Assembly (NCBI GenBank): GCA_023431215.1
Contig: JAEYXR010000128.1
Location: 1-27,410, forward strand
Origin: Bacillota bacterium
GTDB taxonomy: Bacteria; Bacillota; Clostridia; Oscillospirales; Ruminococcaceae
DNA: 27,410 nucleotides
Direction: 5' to 3'
The notes under the pieces are model-generated. The model had not been told where the DNA came from, ran no database searches, and saw nothing but the letters and a program-made list of their open reading frames with translations. A program made the translations under genes and the position numbers. This document shows, one piece after another, positions 1 to 7,463 of the stretch; positions within the stretch are counted from its first letter, which is position 1; every line of letters starts with the position of its first letter.

Positions 1-825
1 GATCTGGGATACTCGCTGCTGGTGTTTGAGACGCTGAGAGAACGCACCCAGGAGGCCCGTATAATCCATATATGCACCAGTTTTTCCTTTGCGGGGGTAA
101 TCTTTTACTATCCGCCGGAGAACAGTATGCATATGGCGCAGCTTGAAGCGGCAAAGCCGGTCATCCATATCTATGATAAGGATGTTTACGACAATGAGAA
201 CAACCTGGCCATTGACGGCCTAAGAGTTGGTTCGGTAATCGGCAAGCATCTGCTGAGCCTTGGGCATGAGAAGATAGTGTATCTCTGCCTGGATTTTGAG
301 ACAAAGCAGGTGATGCGTGTCCGTCGACTAGAGGGCCTACGATCGGTCTACAGGGCGGCAGGATATGACCCGGAGAAGAGCGTGATGGTATGCACACCTC
401 AGCTGTTACTGCCAAAGTCCCGCACTTCACCTGACGGCTACGAGCTGGGTTATCTGCTAACAAAGCAGCTAATTGAGAGAAACGTTGATTTTACAGCGGC
501 TGTAGGGCTAAACGATATGATAGCCATTGGGGCGATGGACGCCATCATCGATGCCGGAAAAAAGGTGCCGGAGGACTACTCTGTATGTGGCTGCGATAAC
601 ACCAGCGCTTCCCATTACCGCGGCATCTCTTTAACCACGGTAGATAGCTATCCCATCCAGTCGGGTCAGGAGGCGATAGAGTTTTTGGTACGTAAGCTGG
701 AGCATACAAACTTTTTTGATGACATGGAGGAAAACCCGGAGGGCACTACCCAGATAGAATATTACCCAAAACTAATTGTCAGAAAGACCAGCGGCCCCAG
801 GAAAGGTAAAGCCAGCCTAAAATAA
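1..825 (+). CDS. LacI/GalR-family transcriptional regulator, 5'-truncated by window edge
   Basis: Only the effector-binding part is present. The reading frame is already open at base 1 (D-L-G-Y-S-L-L then V-F-E-T), so the GTG at 22 is an internal valine codon rather than the start, and the helix-turn-helix lies outside the window. The sequence has the periplasmic-binding-protein-like fold of LacI regulators: G-x-x-x-G-K-H-L-L-x-x-G-H-x-K-I-V near residue 75, A-A-V-G-L-N-D-M-I-A-I-G-A near 168, and V-C-G-C-D-N-T near 196 (D-N is the usual D-D/D-N step of the family), ending in L-I-V-R-K-T-S-G. Family members bind a sugar or sugar derivative and release or bind an operator. The next gene, 638 bases downstream on the same strand, begins a TRAP transport operon whose promoter carries inverted repeats, so local control of that operon is plausible but inferred. 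Stop TAA at 823-825. Confidence 0.88.
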   Translation, partial: DLGYSLLVFETLRERTQEARIIHICTSFSFAGVIFYYPPENSMHMAQLEAAKPVIHIYDKDVYDNENNLAIDGLRVGSVIGKHLLSLGHEKIVYLCLDFETKQVMRVRRLEGLRSVYRAAGYDPEKSVMVCTPQLLLPKSRTSPDGYELGYLLTKQLIERNVDFTAAVGLNDMIAIGAMDAIIDAGKKVPEDYSVCGCDNTSASHYRGISLTTVDSYPIQSGQEAIEFLVRKLEHTNFFDDMEENPEGTTQIEYYPKLIVRKTSGPRKGKASLK

Positions 826-907
826 ATAGTCCTGCGGATTATCTATTACACATTCGCCTTGGCAGGTGTATTTAGATTTTAATGGCTGTGGAAAAGCCAC
901 ATGGCCA

Positions 908-936
908 ATTGATATTGGACTGCGACTAATATCAAT
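908..936. repeat. 9-base perfect inverted repeat, possible operator
   Basis: ATTGATATT (908-916) is mirrored exactly by AATATCAAT (928-936) across an 11-base spacer. No T-run follows on either strand, so it does not look like a terminator. It sits 83 bases after the LacI-type stop codon. The role is unknown; a protein-binding site is the simplest guess. Confidence 0.4.
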
Positions 937-1041
937 AATTCTCAACTGGTAAAAGTGGTAGTTGCAAATCATTAAGCAGGGCAAAAATCCTAGCAATCTG
1001 CACAAATGGCCACACAGAGAATCGGATAAAACGATGAAAAA

Positions 1042-1120
1042 GAAGATTAGTAAAAAATTGTAAAGTAAAATTTAGTAATTTTTTAATACGATTGAACCGG
1101 GATAAGGAAGATTAGTAAAA
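1042..1120. repeat. 14-base direct repeat GAAGATTAGTAAAA, two copies
   Basis: GAAGATTAGTAAAA occurs at 1042-1055 and at 1107-1120, 65 bases apart start to start. ATTAGTAAAATT from the second copy recurs at 1254-1265. The region is A/T-rich, which raises the chance of coincidence, but a 14-base exact match is more than background. It could be a set of regulator sites. Confidence 0.4.
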
Positions 1121-1196
1121 TTACAAAACCTAATAATTTCTAAAATCAATGTAGATAATACACAAATATTAAACAAATAATAGATAAATTAGGCAA

Positions 1197-1240
1197 AAAG
1201 CAGTGCGTTTGCAGCGGAATATAAGCAGACGCACTGCTTT
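1197..1240 (+). terminator. Hairpin, probable intrinsic terminator (bidirectional form)
   Basis: AAAGCAGTGCGTTTGC (1197-1212) pairs with GCAGACGCACTGCTTT (1225-1240): 16 pairs including one G-T wobble, with a 12-base loop. The stem ends in A/T and is followed by CTTTGTTAAT. It lies 370 bases after the LacI-type gene and 76 bases before the dctP promoter -35, so it would isolate the TRAP operon from upstream transcription. Confidence 0.6.
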
Positions 1241-1315
1241 CTTTGTTAATTAAATTAGTAAAATTTTCAACGAATTAAGGCGGATTCTTAGCCGAAAATG
1301 CAAAATACATTACGT

Positions 1316-1344
1316 TTGCAAAAGAAGAAGGCAAACAATATAAT
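1316..1344 (+). promoter_or_regulatory. Sigma-A promoter of the TRAP operon
   Basis: A -35 TTGCAA (1316-1321) and a perfect -10 TATAAT (1339-1344) are separated by exactly 17 bases. The predicted start is near 1351, leaving an untranslated leader of about 110 bases before dctP. Confidence 0.75.
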
Positions 1345-1351
1345 TGAGTCA

Positions 1352-1395
1352 TGGTCAGTTTACGACCAACGTGTAAACAAGATGGAACCATGGTC
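1352..1395. promoter_or_regulatory. TGGTC/GACCA operator-like elements over the transcription start
   Basis: TGGTC (1352-1356) and GACCA (1364-1368) form an inverted repeat with a 7-base spacer immediately at the predicted start site. A second site, ACCATGGT (1387-1394, a perfect palindrome continuing into C at 1395), repeats the TGGTC half-site 39 bases downstream. A further inverted pair, GTTTAC (1358-1363) and GTAAAC (1373-1378), overlaps the first. Position at +1 to +45 suits repression. The binding protein is not identified; the LacI-type regulator is one candidate, and a GntR-type protein is another because its sites often contain TGGT/ACCA. Confidence 0.5.
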
Positions 1396-1463
1396 ATTTA
1401 CAATTGACAAGTAAGTAAGCAACAAAATTGAGGAAGAAATTCAGGATGAAAGGTAGAAAAAAC

Positions 1464-2519
1464 ATGAAAAAACTCATTGCTTCTCTCCTTGCCGCTGTCA
1501 TGGTGTTCGCACTGTGTGCTTGCAGCGCCTCCTCCACCAGCACTCCCGCTACCCCCGAAGTACCCGCAGCCGATGCTTCCTCTAAGGAAGCTCCTGCTAC
1601 TACAACGGCAGAGCCCGTCACCTTCAGCATTTCCCACTCCTACACCGAGCTGGATCAGGTCAGCGTTGAGTTGAACAACGCAGCAAAGAAGATCAACGAG
1701 CGCACCAACGGCGCTGTCACTGTGAACCTGTTTCCCAACAACACCTTTGGCAACATGGCTGACGGCATTGAGGCAGTTATGAGTAACGCGCCCCTGATGC
1801 TGATGGCAGCATACAGTCAGTGGGAAGACATGTATTATGATGCAAGCGCACTCCAGTGCGGTTTTGTTTTTGAGACCGGCGAGGAGTTTTTGGAAGTCAT
1901 GAACACTGAGTTGTTCCAGAATATCGTTGCTGAGATGGATAAGGTCAATGTTCACCCCATCAACTGTGCATTTGTTGGCGGTATGCGTCATGTTATCGGC
2001 AAACAGGCTTATGTTAAACCCGCAGACATCAAGGGCTTGAAGCTCCGTGTTCCTGCTTCTACCACTTATTTGGAGTGTTTTTCCGCTATCGGCGCATCCC
2101 CCATGGGTATGGCTGCATCTGAACAGCTGAGTGCACTGTCCGCAGGCACCATCAACGCTCTGGATCAGTCCATCAGCCTTATTTACAGCACCAAGAGCTA
2201 TGAGCTGGTCGATAAAATCACTCTCCTTGCTCAGCAGCCTTTGGCGGATGCTCTGTTCTGTAGCTCTACCTGGTGGAATACTGTACCCGAAGAATACCGC
2301 GTCATTATCGAGGAAGAGCTGAATGCAGCCGGCCTGCGCTACAACCAGTATTCCGTTGAAAACGAAGACCGTATGCGTAAAGAGATGGAAGCTGCCGGCG
2401 TAGAATTCTTTGAGGCAGACCGCGAGGCTTACATGGAGATGGCCGGTGATTTGGTTCTCAAGTATAGCATTGGTCAGGAGCTGCTTGACGTACTGGAAGA
2501 GATTCGTGCCAAGAACTAA
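1464..2519 (+). CDS. dctP: TRAP transporter substrate-binding lipoprotein, DctP family
   Basis: Extracytoplasmic solute receptor of a tripartite ATP-independent transporter, which delivers organic acids to a sodium-driven DctQ/DctM permease. The protein (351 aa) starts with a lipoprotein signal, M-K-K-L-I-A-S-L-L-A-A-V then L-C-A-C, so Cys20 would be lipidated. A Ser/Thr/Ala/Pro-rich linker follows to about residue 52. The DctP body shows N-N-T-F-G-N, then L-K-L-R-V-P with the arginine that usually grips the substrate carboxylate, and a C-terminal L-D-V-L-E-E-I. I chose ATG 1464 because the signal peptide begins there, with AAAGG about 10 bases upstream; ATG 1446 in the same frame is possible. 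The ligand cannot be read from sequence. First gene of the operon, followed by a strong intercistronic hairpin. Confidence 0.92.
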   Translation: MKKLIASLLAAVMVFALCACSASSTSTPATPEVPAADASSKEAPATTTAEPVTFSISHSYTELDQVSVELNNAAKKINERTNGAVTVNLFPNNTFGNMADGIEAVMSNAPLMLMAAYSQWEDMYYDASALQCGFVFETGEEFLEVMNTELFQNIVAEMDKVNVHPINCAFVGGMRHVIGKQAYVKPADIKGLKLRVPASTTYLECFSAIGASPMGMAASEQLSALSAGTINALDQSISLIYSTKSYELVDKITLLAQQPLADALFCSSTWWNTVPEEYRVIIEEELNAAGLRYNQYSVENEDRMRKEMEAAGVEFFEADREAYMEMAGDLVLKYSIGQELLDVLEEIRAKN

Positions 2520-2564
2520 TCAATCATAGGTTCATTAGCTCTCAGATTATATTGATTGAAAGGC

Positions 2565-2598
2565 AGAGTCCGGAGAGGGTCGGCCCTCTCCGGACTCT
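2565..2598 (+). terminator. Intercistronic 15-pair hairpin with TCGG loop (attenuator or mRNA stabiliser)
   Basis: AGAGTCCGGAGAGGG (2565-2579) pairs perfectly with CCCTCTCCGGACTCT (2584-2598) around a 4-base TCGG loop, which fits the stable UNCG tetraloop pattern. Only a short T-run (2598-2600) follows, so termination is probably partial. It lies between dctP and dctQ, where it would leave more receptor message than permease message. Confidence 0.7.
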
Positions 2599-2644
2599 TT
2601 CCATCATCAGGCTGCATAATTTAACATGATGAGGAGAAATTGCT

Positions 2645-3151
2645 ATGAAAAAAATAATTGATTACTTCAGGGACGGTAGATTTGAGGAACTGCTCGGGTG
2701 CCTTGCTATTGTGCTGACAATTGTTCCCGTTATTTTAAATATTGTAAACCGTAGCTTCCTTAACAAGTATTCCCTTAACCTGGAGTCCATCGCTCTGCTG
2801 GCCTACGTGTGGATCGGCTATGGATTTTTCGGTTATATGTATAAGAAAGACTCCCATGTTGACGTGAAGTTCATTGTAAATAAAATTAGCCCCAGGGCCA
2901 GGATTTTCTTTGACATTTTAAGAGACATTCTAATCTGCGGCTTTTCTGTATATATGGTGTACTGGGGCTACCGGCTCTGTTCCACTAATATGACAAGGTA
3001 TGTTGCCGGCACCAAGATTCCTCTGGCGATAGGTTTTGCTAGCATTGCATTTGGCTACTTTAGCGGTGCGGTTCGCAGCTTCTGCACATTGATAGGCCGC
3101 TTAATCCGTTTTATTAAAAAAACTGACGGAAAGGGGAAAACAGCAGTATGA
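2645..3151 (+). CDS. dctQ: TRAP transporter small permease subunit, DctQ family
   Basis: Small membrane subunit that pairs with DctM. The 168-residue protein has four hydrophobic stretches, approximately residues 17-35, 45-65, 90-110 and 125-148. The conserved K-D-S-H-V-D-V segment after the second helix is typical of DctQ proteins. GGAG (2633-2636) precedes the ATG. The gene ends in ATGA, overlapping the dctM start by four bases, which indicates translational coupling. Confidence 0.93.
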   Translation: MKKIIDYFRDGRFEELLGCLAIVLTIVPVILNIVNRSFLNKYSLNLESIALLAYVWIGYGFFGYMYKKDSHVDVKFIVNKISPRARIFFDILRDILICGFSVYMVYWGYRLCSTNMTRYVAGTKIPLAIGFASIAFGYFSGAVRSFCTLIGRLIRFIKKTDGKGKTAV

Positions 3152-4443
3152 GCGGTATAGAAATTTGGATACCATTGATTCTGGTTTTCGTGCTTTTGGC
3201 ATTTCGCATCCCTGTTAGCATGTCGTTTATCGCCAGTGCGGTTTTCTTTTTTGCATATATTGCGCCTGAGATGCCGCTGAACGTGGTTCTGTCCAAGATG
3301 GTCTCAGGCGGCTTGAACATGAACCTTATGGCCATACCCTTCTTTATCACTGCGGGGCTGCTGATGAACTATACCGGCATAACTCGGCGAATGATGAAAT
3401 TTGCAGACCTGTTGGTGGGCCACATGTGGGGCGGACTTGCCCAGGTAAACGTACTGTTGTCTACCTTGATGGGTGGACTGTGCGGGTCTTCCAACGCTGA
3501 CGCTGCCATGCAGTGCAAAATGCTGGTGCCTGAGATGGAGGAGCGTGGCTTTAACCGGGGCTTCTCTGTAGGCGTCACTGCGGCTTCGGCGCTCATCTCT
3601 CCCATGATTCCTCCCGGAGTGATGCTGATACTCTATGCCTCCATCACCGAGAACTCTGTGCTGGATATGTTTATGGCAGGCTACCTGCCCGGTATCCTGA
3701 TGTGCATTGTATTGATGGTGGCTGTAAACTATGTTTCTCATCGTGATAACTATAAGCCCACCCGGGAGAAAAGAGCTTCCCCGAAGGAAATTTTCCATGG
3801 TTTTATAGAGTGTTTCTGGGCTGTTGTTATGATTATTGTGTTGATTGTTGGATTGCGTAGCGGCATTGTTACCGCCACTGAGGGCGGTGCGGTGCTGTGC
3901 TTGTTGTGCTTACTTGTGGGACTCCTTATTTACAGAGAAATGTGCCTGCGGGATCTGGTAGTGGTGGCCAAGGAGGCTTTTGCTTCCGTTACAAACGTGT
4001 TCGGCATCATCGTATCCGCTACTGTGTTTGGTCTGTACCTAACCTACGCTCAAATACCCCAGCGCATCACCACGCTTATTATGGGTCTTACAGACAGCCC
4101 CATCGTGTTCCTGCTGTTGGTGAATATGCTGTTGCTAGTAATGGGCATGCTGGTGGACGGTGCCGCTGTACTGATGATTGCAGTACCTTTGCTGTACCCT
4201 GTGGCATTGCAGATGGGCATTAATCCCATCCACTTTGGCATCATCTTTATCCTGAACCTGTCTATCGGCGGATTGACTCCTCCTTTCGGCGCAACGATGT
4301 ACCAGTGCTGTAACTTGTGTCATATAGAAATTCCAGAATTTTTAAAGCAGAGCAAAGAGCTTATCCTGGCTCTCTTAATCGCCTTGATGCTGGTGACCTT
4401 CATCCCCGGCATTTCTACGCTACTGCCAACAATTTTCGGATAA
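3148..4443 (+). CDS. dctM: TRAP transporter large permease subunit, DctM family
   Basis: Large integral membrane subunit (431 aa, normal for the family, about a dozen hydrophobic segments) carrying the ion-coupled transport path. Typical DctM segments are visible: A-I-P-F-F-I-T-A-G-L-L-M near residue 57, G-G-L-C-G-S-S-N-A-D near 108, A-L-I-S-P-M-I-P-P-G-V near 148, and L-S-I-G-G-L-T-P-P-F-G near 370. The start overlaps the dctQ stop. With dctP and dctQ it makes a complete transporter. The substrate is unknown, but most TRAP systems carry carboxylates or sugar acids. Confidence 0.95.
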   Translation: MSGIEIWIPLILVFVLLAFRIPVSMSFIASAVFFFAYIAPEMPLNVVLSKMVSGGLNMNLMAIPFFITAGLLMNYTGITRRMMKFADLLVGHMWGGLAQVNVLLSTLMGGLCGSSNADAAMQCKMLVPEMEERGFNRGFSVGVTAASALISPMIPPGVMLILYASITENSVLDMFMAGYLPGILMCIVLMVAVNYVSHRDNYKPTREKRASPKEIFHGFIECFWAVVMIIVLIVGLRSGIVTATEGGAVLCLLCLLVGLLIYREMCLRDLVVVAKEAFASVTNVFGIIVSATVFGLYLTYAQIPQRITTLIMGLTDSPIVFLLLVNMLLLVMGMLVDGAAVLMIAVPLLYPVALQMGINPIHFGIIFILNLSIGGLTPPFGATMYQCCNLCHIEIPEFLKQSKELILALLIALMLVTFIPGISTLLPTIFG

Positions 4444-4458
4444 CCGGAGGAACAGATA

Positions 4459-5352
4459 TTGAAACAATCTAACTTCCCAGAAGGGGGTCTATGGCTAAAG
4501 GGAAACCTTCATAGCCACTCTACCGTTTCGGACGGTTTCTATGCACCGGAAAAGTTGGTGGCCCTTTATGCAGAAAAGGGATATGACTTTCTTTCTATAA
4601 CCGACCACAATGTTTATGTTCACCACAATGATTTGCCGGAGGAAGAAATTATACTGCTTACCGGCGTTGAGCATGACATTGAGTATAGCCCGGATAAGTG
4701 CGCCCATTTTGTAGGTATTGGTGTTGTGGGGAAGGCTCAGCCTGACTACGAGTGCCGCCGCTACAGCAAGCAGGAACGCACGGACCAGCAGATAGTGGAC
4801 ATGATGCACAAGGACGGACAATTTGTAACGCTGGCTCATCCAGTATGGTCCCGGATGCATCCGGAGGAGGTGCTGGCACTGGATGGTCTTAGCGCCATTG
4901 AGGTATACAATAACGGTACAGAGCATCTCTGCCACGGCGGCAATGCCGAAGTATATTGGGATTTGCTGCTGCAGCAAGGTAAACGGGTATTCGCTACTGC
5001 CAGTGACGATGTGCACACACCGGATGATCTTTTTGGCGGCTGGGTATGGGTCAAGTCTGAAGCGCGCACGGCCCAGGCCATCATGGATGCTCTCCACGCG
5101 GGGTATTACTACGCCTCCTCCGGTCCACAGATCTTCGACTTCAGCGTAGAGGACGGAAAGGCATCTCTCTCATGCAGTCCCTGCCGCTCCATCCATTTTG
5201 TTACATATGAGCCCAGAGGCAGGTCCTTTTTTGCAAGGGGCGAGCCTTTGACCAGGGCGGAATTTCAGCTGAAAGGCCGGAAGGCCTATGTTCGGGCAGT
5301 TTGCATAGATGCGCAGGGTCATTCCGCCTGGTCTCAGCCTATTTTCTTCTGA
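4459..5352 (+). CDS. PHP-domain metal-dependent hydrolase, CehA/McbA-like
   Basis: Predicted metal-dependent (phospho)esterase or related hydrolase of the PHP superfamily, cytoplasmic, 297 aa. Metal-binding motifs are intact: L-H-S-H-S-T-V-S-D-G (His18, His20, Asp25), S-I-T-D-H-N (Asp49, His50), G-V-E-H-D (Glu near 69), L-A-H-P-V-W, and T-A-S-D-D-V-H near the C-terminal part of the barrel. The last 80 residues form an Ig-like or beta extension seen in CehA-type proteins. The start is TTG at 4459, chosen because CCGGAGG (4444-4450) sits 8 bases upstream and no ATG fits. It begins 15 bases after dctM, so it is the last gene of the TRAP operon and probably acts on the imported compound. The exact reaction is not predictable. 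Confidence 0.85.
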   Translation: MKQSNFPEGGLWLKGNLHSHSTVSDGFYAPEKLVALYAEKGYDFLSITDHNVYVHHNDLPEEEIILLTGVEHDIEYSPDKCAHFVGIGVVGKAQPDYECRRYSKQERTDQQIVDMMHKDGQFVTLAHPVWSRMHPEEVLALDGLSAIEVYNNGTEHLCHGGNAEVYWDLLLQQGKRVFATASDDVHTPDDLFGGWVWVKSEARTAQAIMDALHAGYYYASSGPQIFDFSVEDGKASLSCSPCRSIHFVTYEPRGRSFFARGEPLTRAEFQLKGRKAYVRAVCIDAQGHSAWSQPIFF

Positions 5353-5459
5353 TTACTTATATCTCTTGCCATCGGCCTCTTTTATAGTATACATACAAGT
5401 GATTACGAGGAATATATTTAGCATTATTATAGTCCGAAGCTTTTAGTCAAACAGCAAAA

Positions 5460-5500
5460 ACAAAACCTCGCCTTCCAAGTAAATGAAGACGAGGTTTTGT
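5460..5500. terminator. Bidirectional intrinsic terminator
   Basis: ACAAAACCTCG (5460-5470) pairs with CGAGGTTTTGT (5490-5500), extended by TTC (5473-5475) with GAA (5485-5487) across a small internal loop. On the minus strand the stem is followed by TTTTGCTG, a good T-run, directly after the stop of the remnant gene at 5506-5750. On the plus strand GTATTTT follows, adequate for the TRAP operon. Confidence 0.75.
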
Positions 5501-5505
5501 GTATT

Positions 5506-5750
5506 TTAGATGATAACTTTGATACGCTGGTCAGAAGTGTTCTGTGTTAAAAGAGTAGGCACCAGCTGACTATTCAAAAAATAGTTTTGTCCGGCAAGGG
5601 TATTCACAAATACGCTTGTGTATGGATTTTGATTAGAGTCTACACAATATTTCATATATATCCGCTGTCCGCCAATTGCGGTGTTGTTAAATGTAATTTA
5701 TACTGCCTTAAAATTGCGTTGTCAACGATTTTAAACTGATTGAGAGACAT
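5506..5750 (-). pseudogene. Frameshifted small gene of unknown function (about 81 aa if repaired)
   Basis: Not a recognised family. From ATG at 5750-5748 the minus strand reads M-S-L-N-Q-F-K-I-V-D-N-A-I-L-R-Q-Y-K and then runs to an early stop. Shifting by one base at the A-run near 5695 opens a frame beginning I-T-F-N-N-T-A-I-G-G-Q-R-I and ending S-D-Q-R-I-K-V-I-I with TAA at 5508-5506. Adding one A to that run joins both parts into 81 residues. The composition is protein-like and the end sits a few bases from a terminator that points the same way, which supports a formerly real gene. No good ribosome site is visible, and the start overlaps the deoR-type promoter region. A sequencing error at the homopolymer would make it an intact gene instead. 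Confidence 0.55.
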
Positions 5751-5751
5751 A

Positions 5752-5780
5752 TTGACTATATGGTGTTTTTTCTATTAAAT
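5752..5780 (+). promoter_or_regulatory. Probable sigma-A promoter of the DeoR-type regulator
   Basis: TTGACT (5752-5757) and TTAAAT (5775-5780) are 17 bases apart. The predicted start near 5787 leaves a leader of about 45 bases. Confidence 0.5.
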
Positions 5781-5832
5781 AGCAATCTTAAATGAACACA
5801 AACGAGCAAACAATGGGAAGGCATGTGTTAAA

Positions 5833-6585
5833 ATGTTGTCAAATGAGCGACATGAGCAAATTATAAAAATACTGACAGAGAAAAATAACGCAACGGTAGA
5901 AGACCTAAGTCGGTTGGTCTTTGCTAGCGCTACCACCATCCGTAGAGATTTAAATATACTAGAAAAAAAGGGGCTGTTGAGACGAATTCACGGCGGAGCC
6001 ATTATGAAAGAAGGGAGCACCTTTGATGCACCAGCTTTCCTAAGACGCACGATAGAGTTAGATAAAAAGCTTTATATTGCGCAGCTTGCAAAACAGTTTT
6101 TATCAAATTCTTCTACCTATTTTTTCGATTCCAGCTCCTCTTGTTGTGCATTGGCAGAATCCTTAGGTACTGATTATTCCATTACAATCGCCTCAAACGG
6201 GCTGAATTTGATTAATTGTCTGAATAAAAGACCCTCCATTACACTGGTTTCTAGCGGCGGAGAGGTAAGAACCAATTATGACGAGCTAACGGGGACATTG
6301 GCAATAAGAAATATTGGGCTGCTTCATGCAGATGTATTTTTCTTCTCTTGTGCAGGGCTTTCCGCTGAGGCGGGTGCCACCGAATACAGTGGAAATAATG
6401 TTGCTGTAAAGCGTGCCTTTTATCAAAATTCTAAAAAACATATTCTGCTTTGTGACAGCACAAAGATAGGCGTCAACTTCTTCTTTAACTCTTTTTCCTT
6501 GGATGAAATAGACTATGTGATTACCGATTCAAAGCCATCACAGCCTGAGCTGGTTACTATATTAGGGAAAAAATTGATTTATTAA
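5833..6585 (+). CDS. DeoR-family transcriptional regulator
   Basis: Repressor of sugar-metabolism genes that senses a phosphorylated sugar. The N-terminus is a typical DeoR helix-turn-helix: R-H-E-Q-I-I-K-I-L, then S-A-T-T-I-R-R-D-L at about residues 31-39, followed by L-L-R-R-I-H-G-G-A. The C-terminal DeoRC sensor domain shows F-F-D-S-S-S-S-C near 95, S-S-G-G-E-V-R near 138, and L-L-C-D-S-T-K-I-G near 203. Length 250 aa is normal. ATG 5833 is preceded by GGGAAGG ending 11 bases upstream, a rather long spacing. It probably controls the two downstream sugar-phosphate enzymes, 202 bases away on the same strand. Confidence 0.92.
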   Translation: MLSNERHEQIIKILTEKNNATVEDLSRLVFASATTIRRDLNILEKKGLLRRIHGGAIMKEGSTFDAPAFLRRTIELDKKLYIAQLAKQFLSNSSTYFFDSSSSCCALAESLGTDYSITIASNGLNLINCLNKRPSITLVSSGGEVRTNYDELTGTLAIRNIGLLHADVFFFSCAGLSAEAGATEYSGNNVAVKRAFYQNSKKHILLCDSTKIGVNFFFNSFSLDEIDYVITDSKPSQPELVTILGKKLIY

Positions 6586-6688
6586 TATGCTCATTTTTGC
6601 TTATATATGGTTACTTTTGATGCTTAAATAAAATTGTTTATGCAATATAAAATCGATTATTAGATGTTTACTTGCATACAGGATATCC

Positions 6689-6786
6689 TTGTGATAAATA
6701 GATTGTAAGCACAAGATTTGTTCTGCCGTGAATCAATGACAAATCCATAAAAATGCTGCAAACTATCATTTAAGGTTGTGATAAAT
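6689..6786 (+). repeat. Direct repeat TTGTGATAAAT before the epimerase gene
   Basis: TTGTGATAAAT occurs at 6689-6699 and again at 6776-6786, the second copy ending one base before the ATG at 6788. The first copy overlaps a possible promoter (TTGCAT at 6672-6677 with an A/T-rich -10 about 17 bases later). The pair could be DeoR-type operators, but this is inference. Confidence 0.35.
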
Positions 6787-6787
6787 C

Positions 6788-7453
6788 ATGCAAGCTAAAA
6801 TATCTCCGTCTCTTATGTGTCTGGATTTCTCTAGCATATCAAAAACTATCTTCGAGTTTGAACAACAAGATGTTGACCTGTTGCATGTGGACATTATGGA
6901 TGGGGAGTTCGTACCCAATTTCACCCTTGGGGTAGATTTTTGTAATCAAATACGCCAAATTACAAAAATTCCGTTGGACATTCATTTGATGATTGAGCGT
7001 CCGGAGCTTAAAATCCAGTGGTTTGCCCCTCAGCCCAACGAATATTTTTCGGTTCATTGGGAGAGTACCACGCATATCCAGCGCGTACTGGAAAAAATTC
7101 GCTCCTATGGTGCCAAAGCGGTGGTTGCCCTCAACCCCGGGACACCCATTTGTATGCTGGACAACGTGATAAGCGATGTGGATGCAGTATTATTAATGGC
7201 AGTAAATCCTGGGTATGCCGGGCAGCAGCTTGTCCAGTCTGTAATTCCTAAAATAACAGCTCTGCGCAATTATTTAGATGAACGTGGTTATTCAAAGGTA
7301 GAAATTGAAGTTGATGGAAACGTCAGCTTTCAGAATGCTGAAATTATGCGTAAAGCCGGTGCAAATATTTTTGTCGGTGGCTCATCAAGTGTTTTTTATT
7401 CGCCACAATCGCTTACTACTAATTTGGAACAATTACGTTGGGCTATTGTGTAG
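6788..7453 (+). CDS. Ribulose-phosphate 3-epimerase-family enzyme
   Basis: TIM-barrel epimerase that inverts C3 of a ketose phosphate such as ribulose 5-phosphate or allulose 6-phosphate. The metal and catalytic residues are in place: S-P-S-L at 6-9, H-V-D-I-M-D-G (His33, Asp35), D-I-H-L-M (His66), V-N-P-G-Y-A-G-Q at 139-146, and E-V-D-G-N (Asp176). The phosphate loop reads V-G-G-S-S-S-V-F, a small variation on the usual G-x-S-x-I-F. Length 221 aa is normal. It starts at ATG 6788 with AAGG and GTG bases upstream (weak site) and ends 10 bases before the dehydrogenase. Its place in a DeoR-controlled pair with a GatD-like dehydrogenase suggests a peripheral sugar route rather than the housekeeping pentose pathway copy. 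Confidence 0.88.
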   Translation: MQAKISPSLMCLDFSSISKTIFEFEQQDVDLLHVDIMDGEFVPNFTLGVDFCNQIRQITKIPLDIHLMIERPELKIQWFAPQPNEYFSVHWESTTHIQRVLEKIRSYGAKAVVALNPGTPICMLDNVISDVDAVLLMAVNPGYAGQQLVQSVIPKITALRNYLDERGYSKVEIEVDGNVSFQNAEIMRKAGANIFVGGSSSVFYSPQSLTTNLEQLRWAIV

Positions 7454-7463
7454 GAGGAAGACG

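Larger units (their letters stand above)
826..1463. other. 638-base AT-rich regulatory gap
   Basis: No convincing coding sequence lies between the LacI-type gene and dctP. The gap holds an inverted repeat at 908-936, a 14-base direct repeat at 1042-1055 and 1107-1120 with a third partial copy at 1254-1265, a terminator-like hairpin at 1197-1240, a sigma-A promoter at 1316-1344 and TGGTC/GACCA elements at 1352-1395. These are listed separately. The rest is A/T-rich with no further structure that I can support. Confidence 0.6.
5353..5832. other. 480-base gap with terminator, gene remnant and promoter
   Basis: The gap contains the terminator at 5460-5500, a frameshifted minus-strand small gene at 5506-5750, and the sigma-A promoter of the DeoR-type gene at 5752-5780. 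Bases 5353-5459 show no feature I can support. Confidence 0.6.

Noticed and set aside
1398..1991. 197-residue open frame on the minus strand
   Set aside because: It lies opposite the dctP gene and is explained by that gene's codon bias.
4495..5097. 200-residue open frame on the minus strand
   Set aside because: It is antisense to the PHP hydrolase and lacks a ribosome site or family motif.
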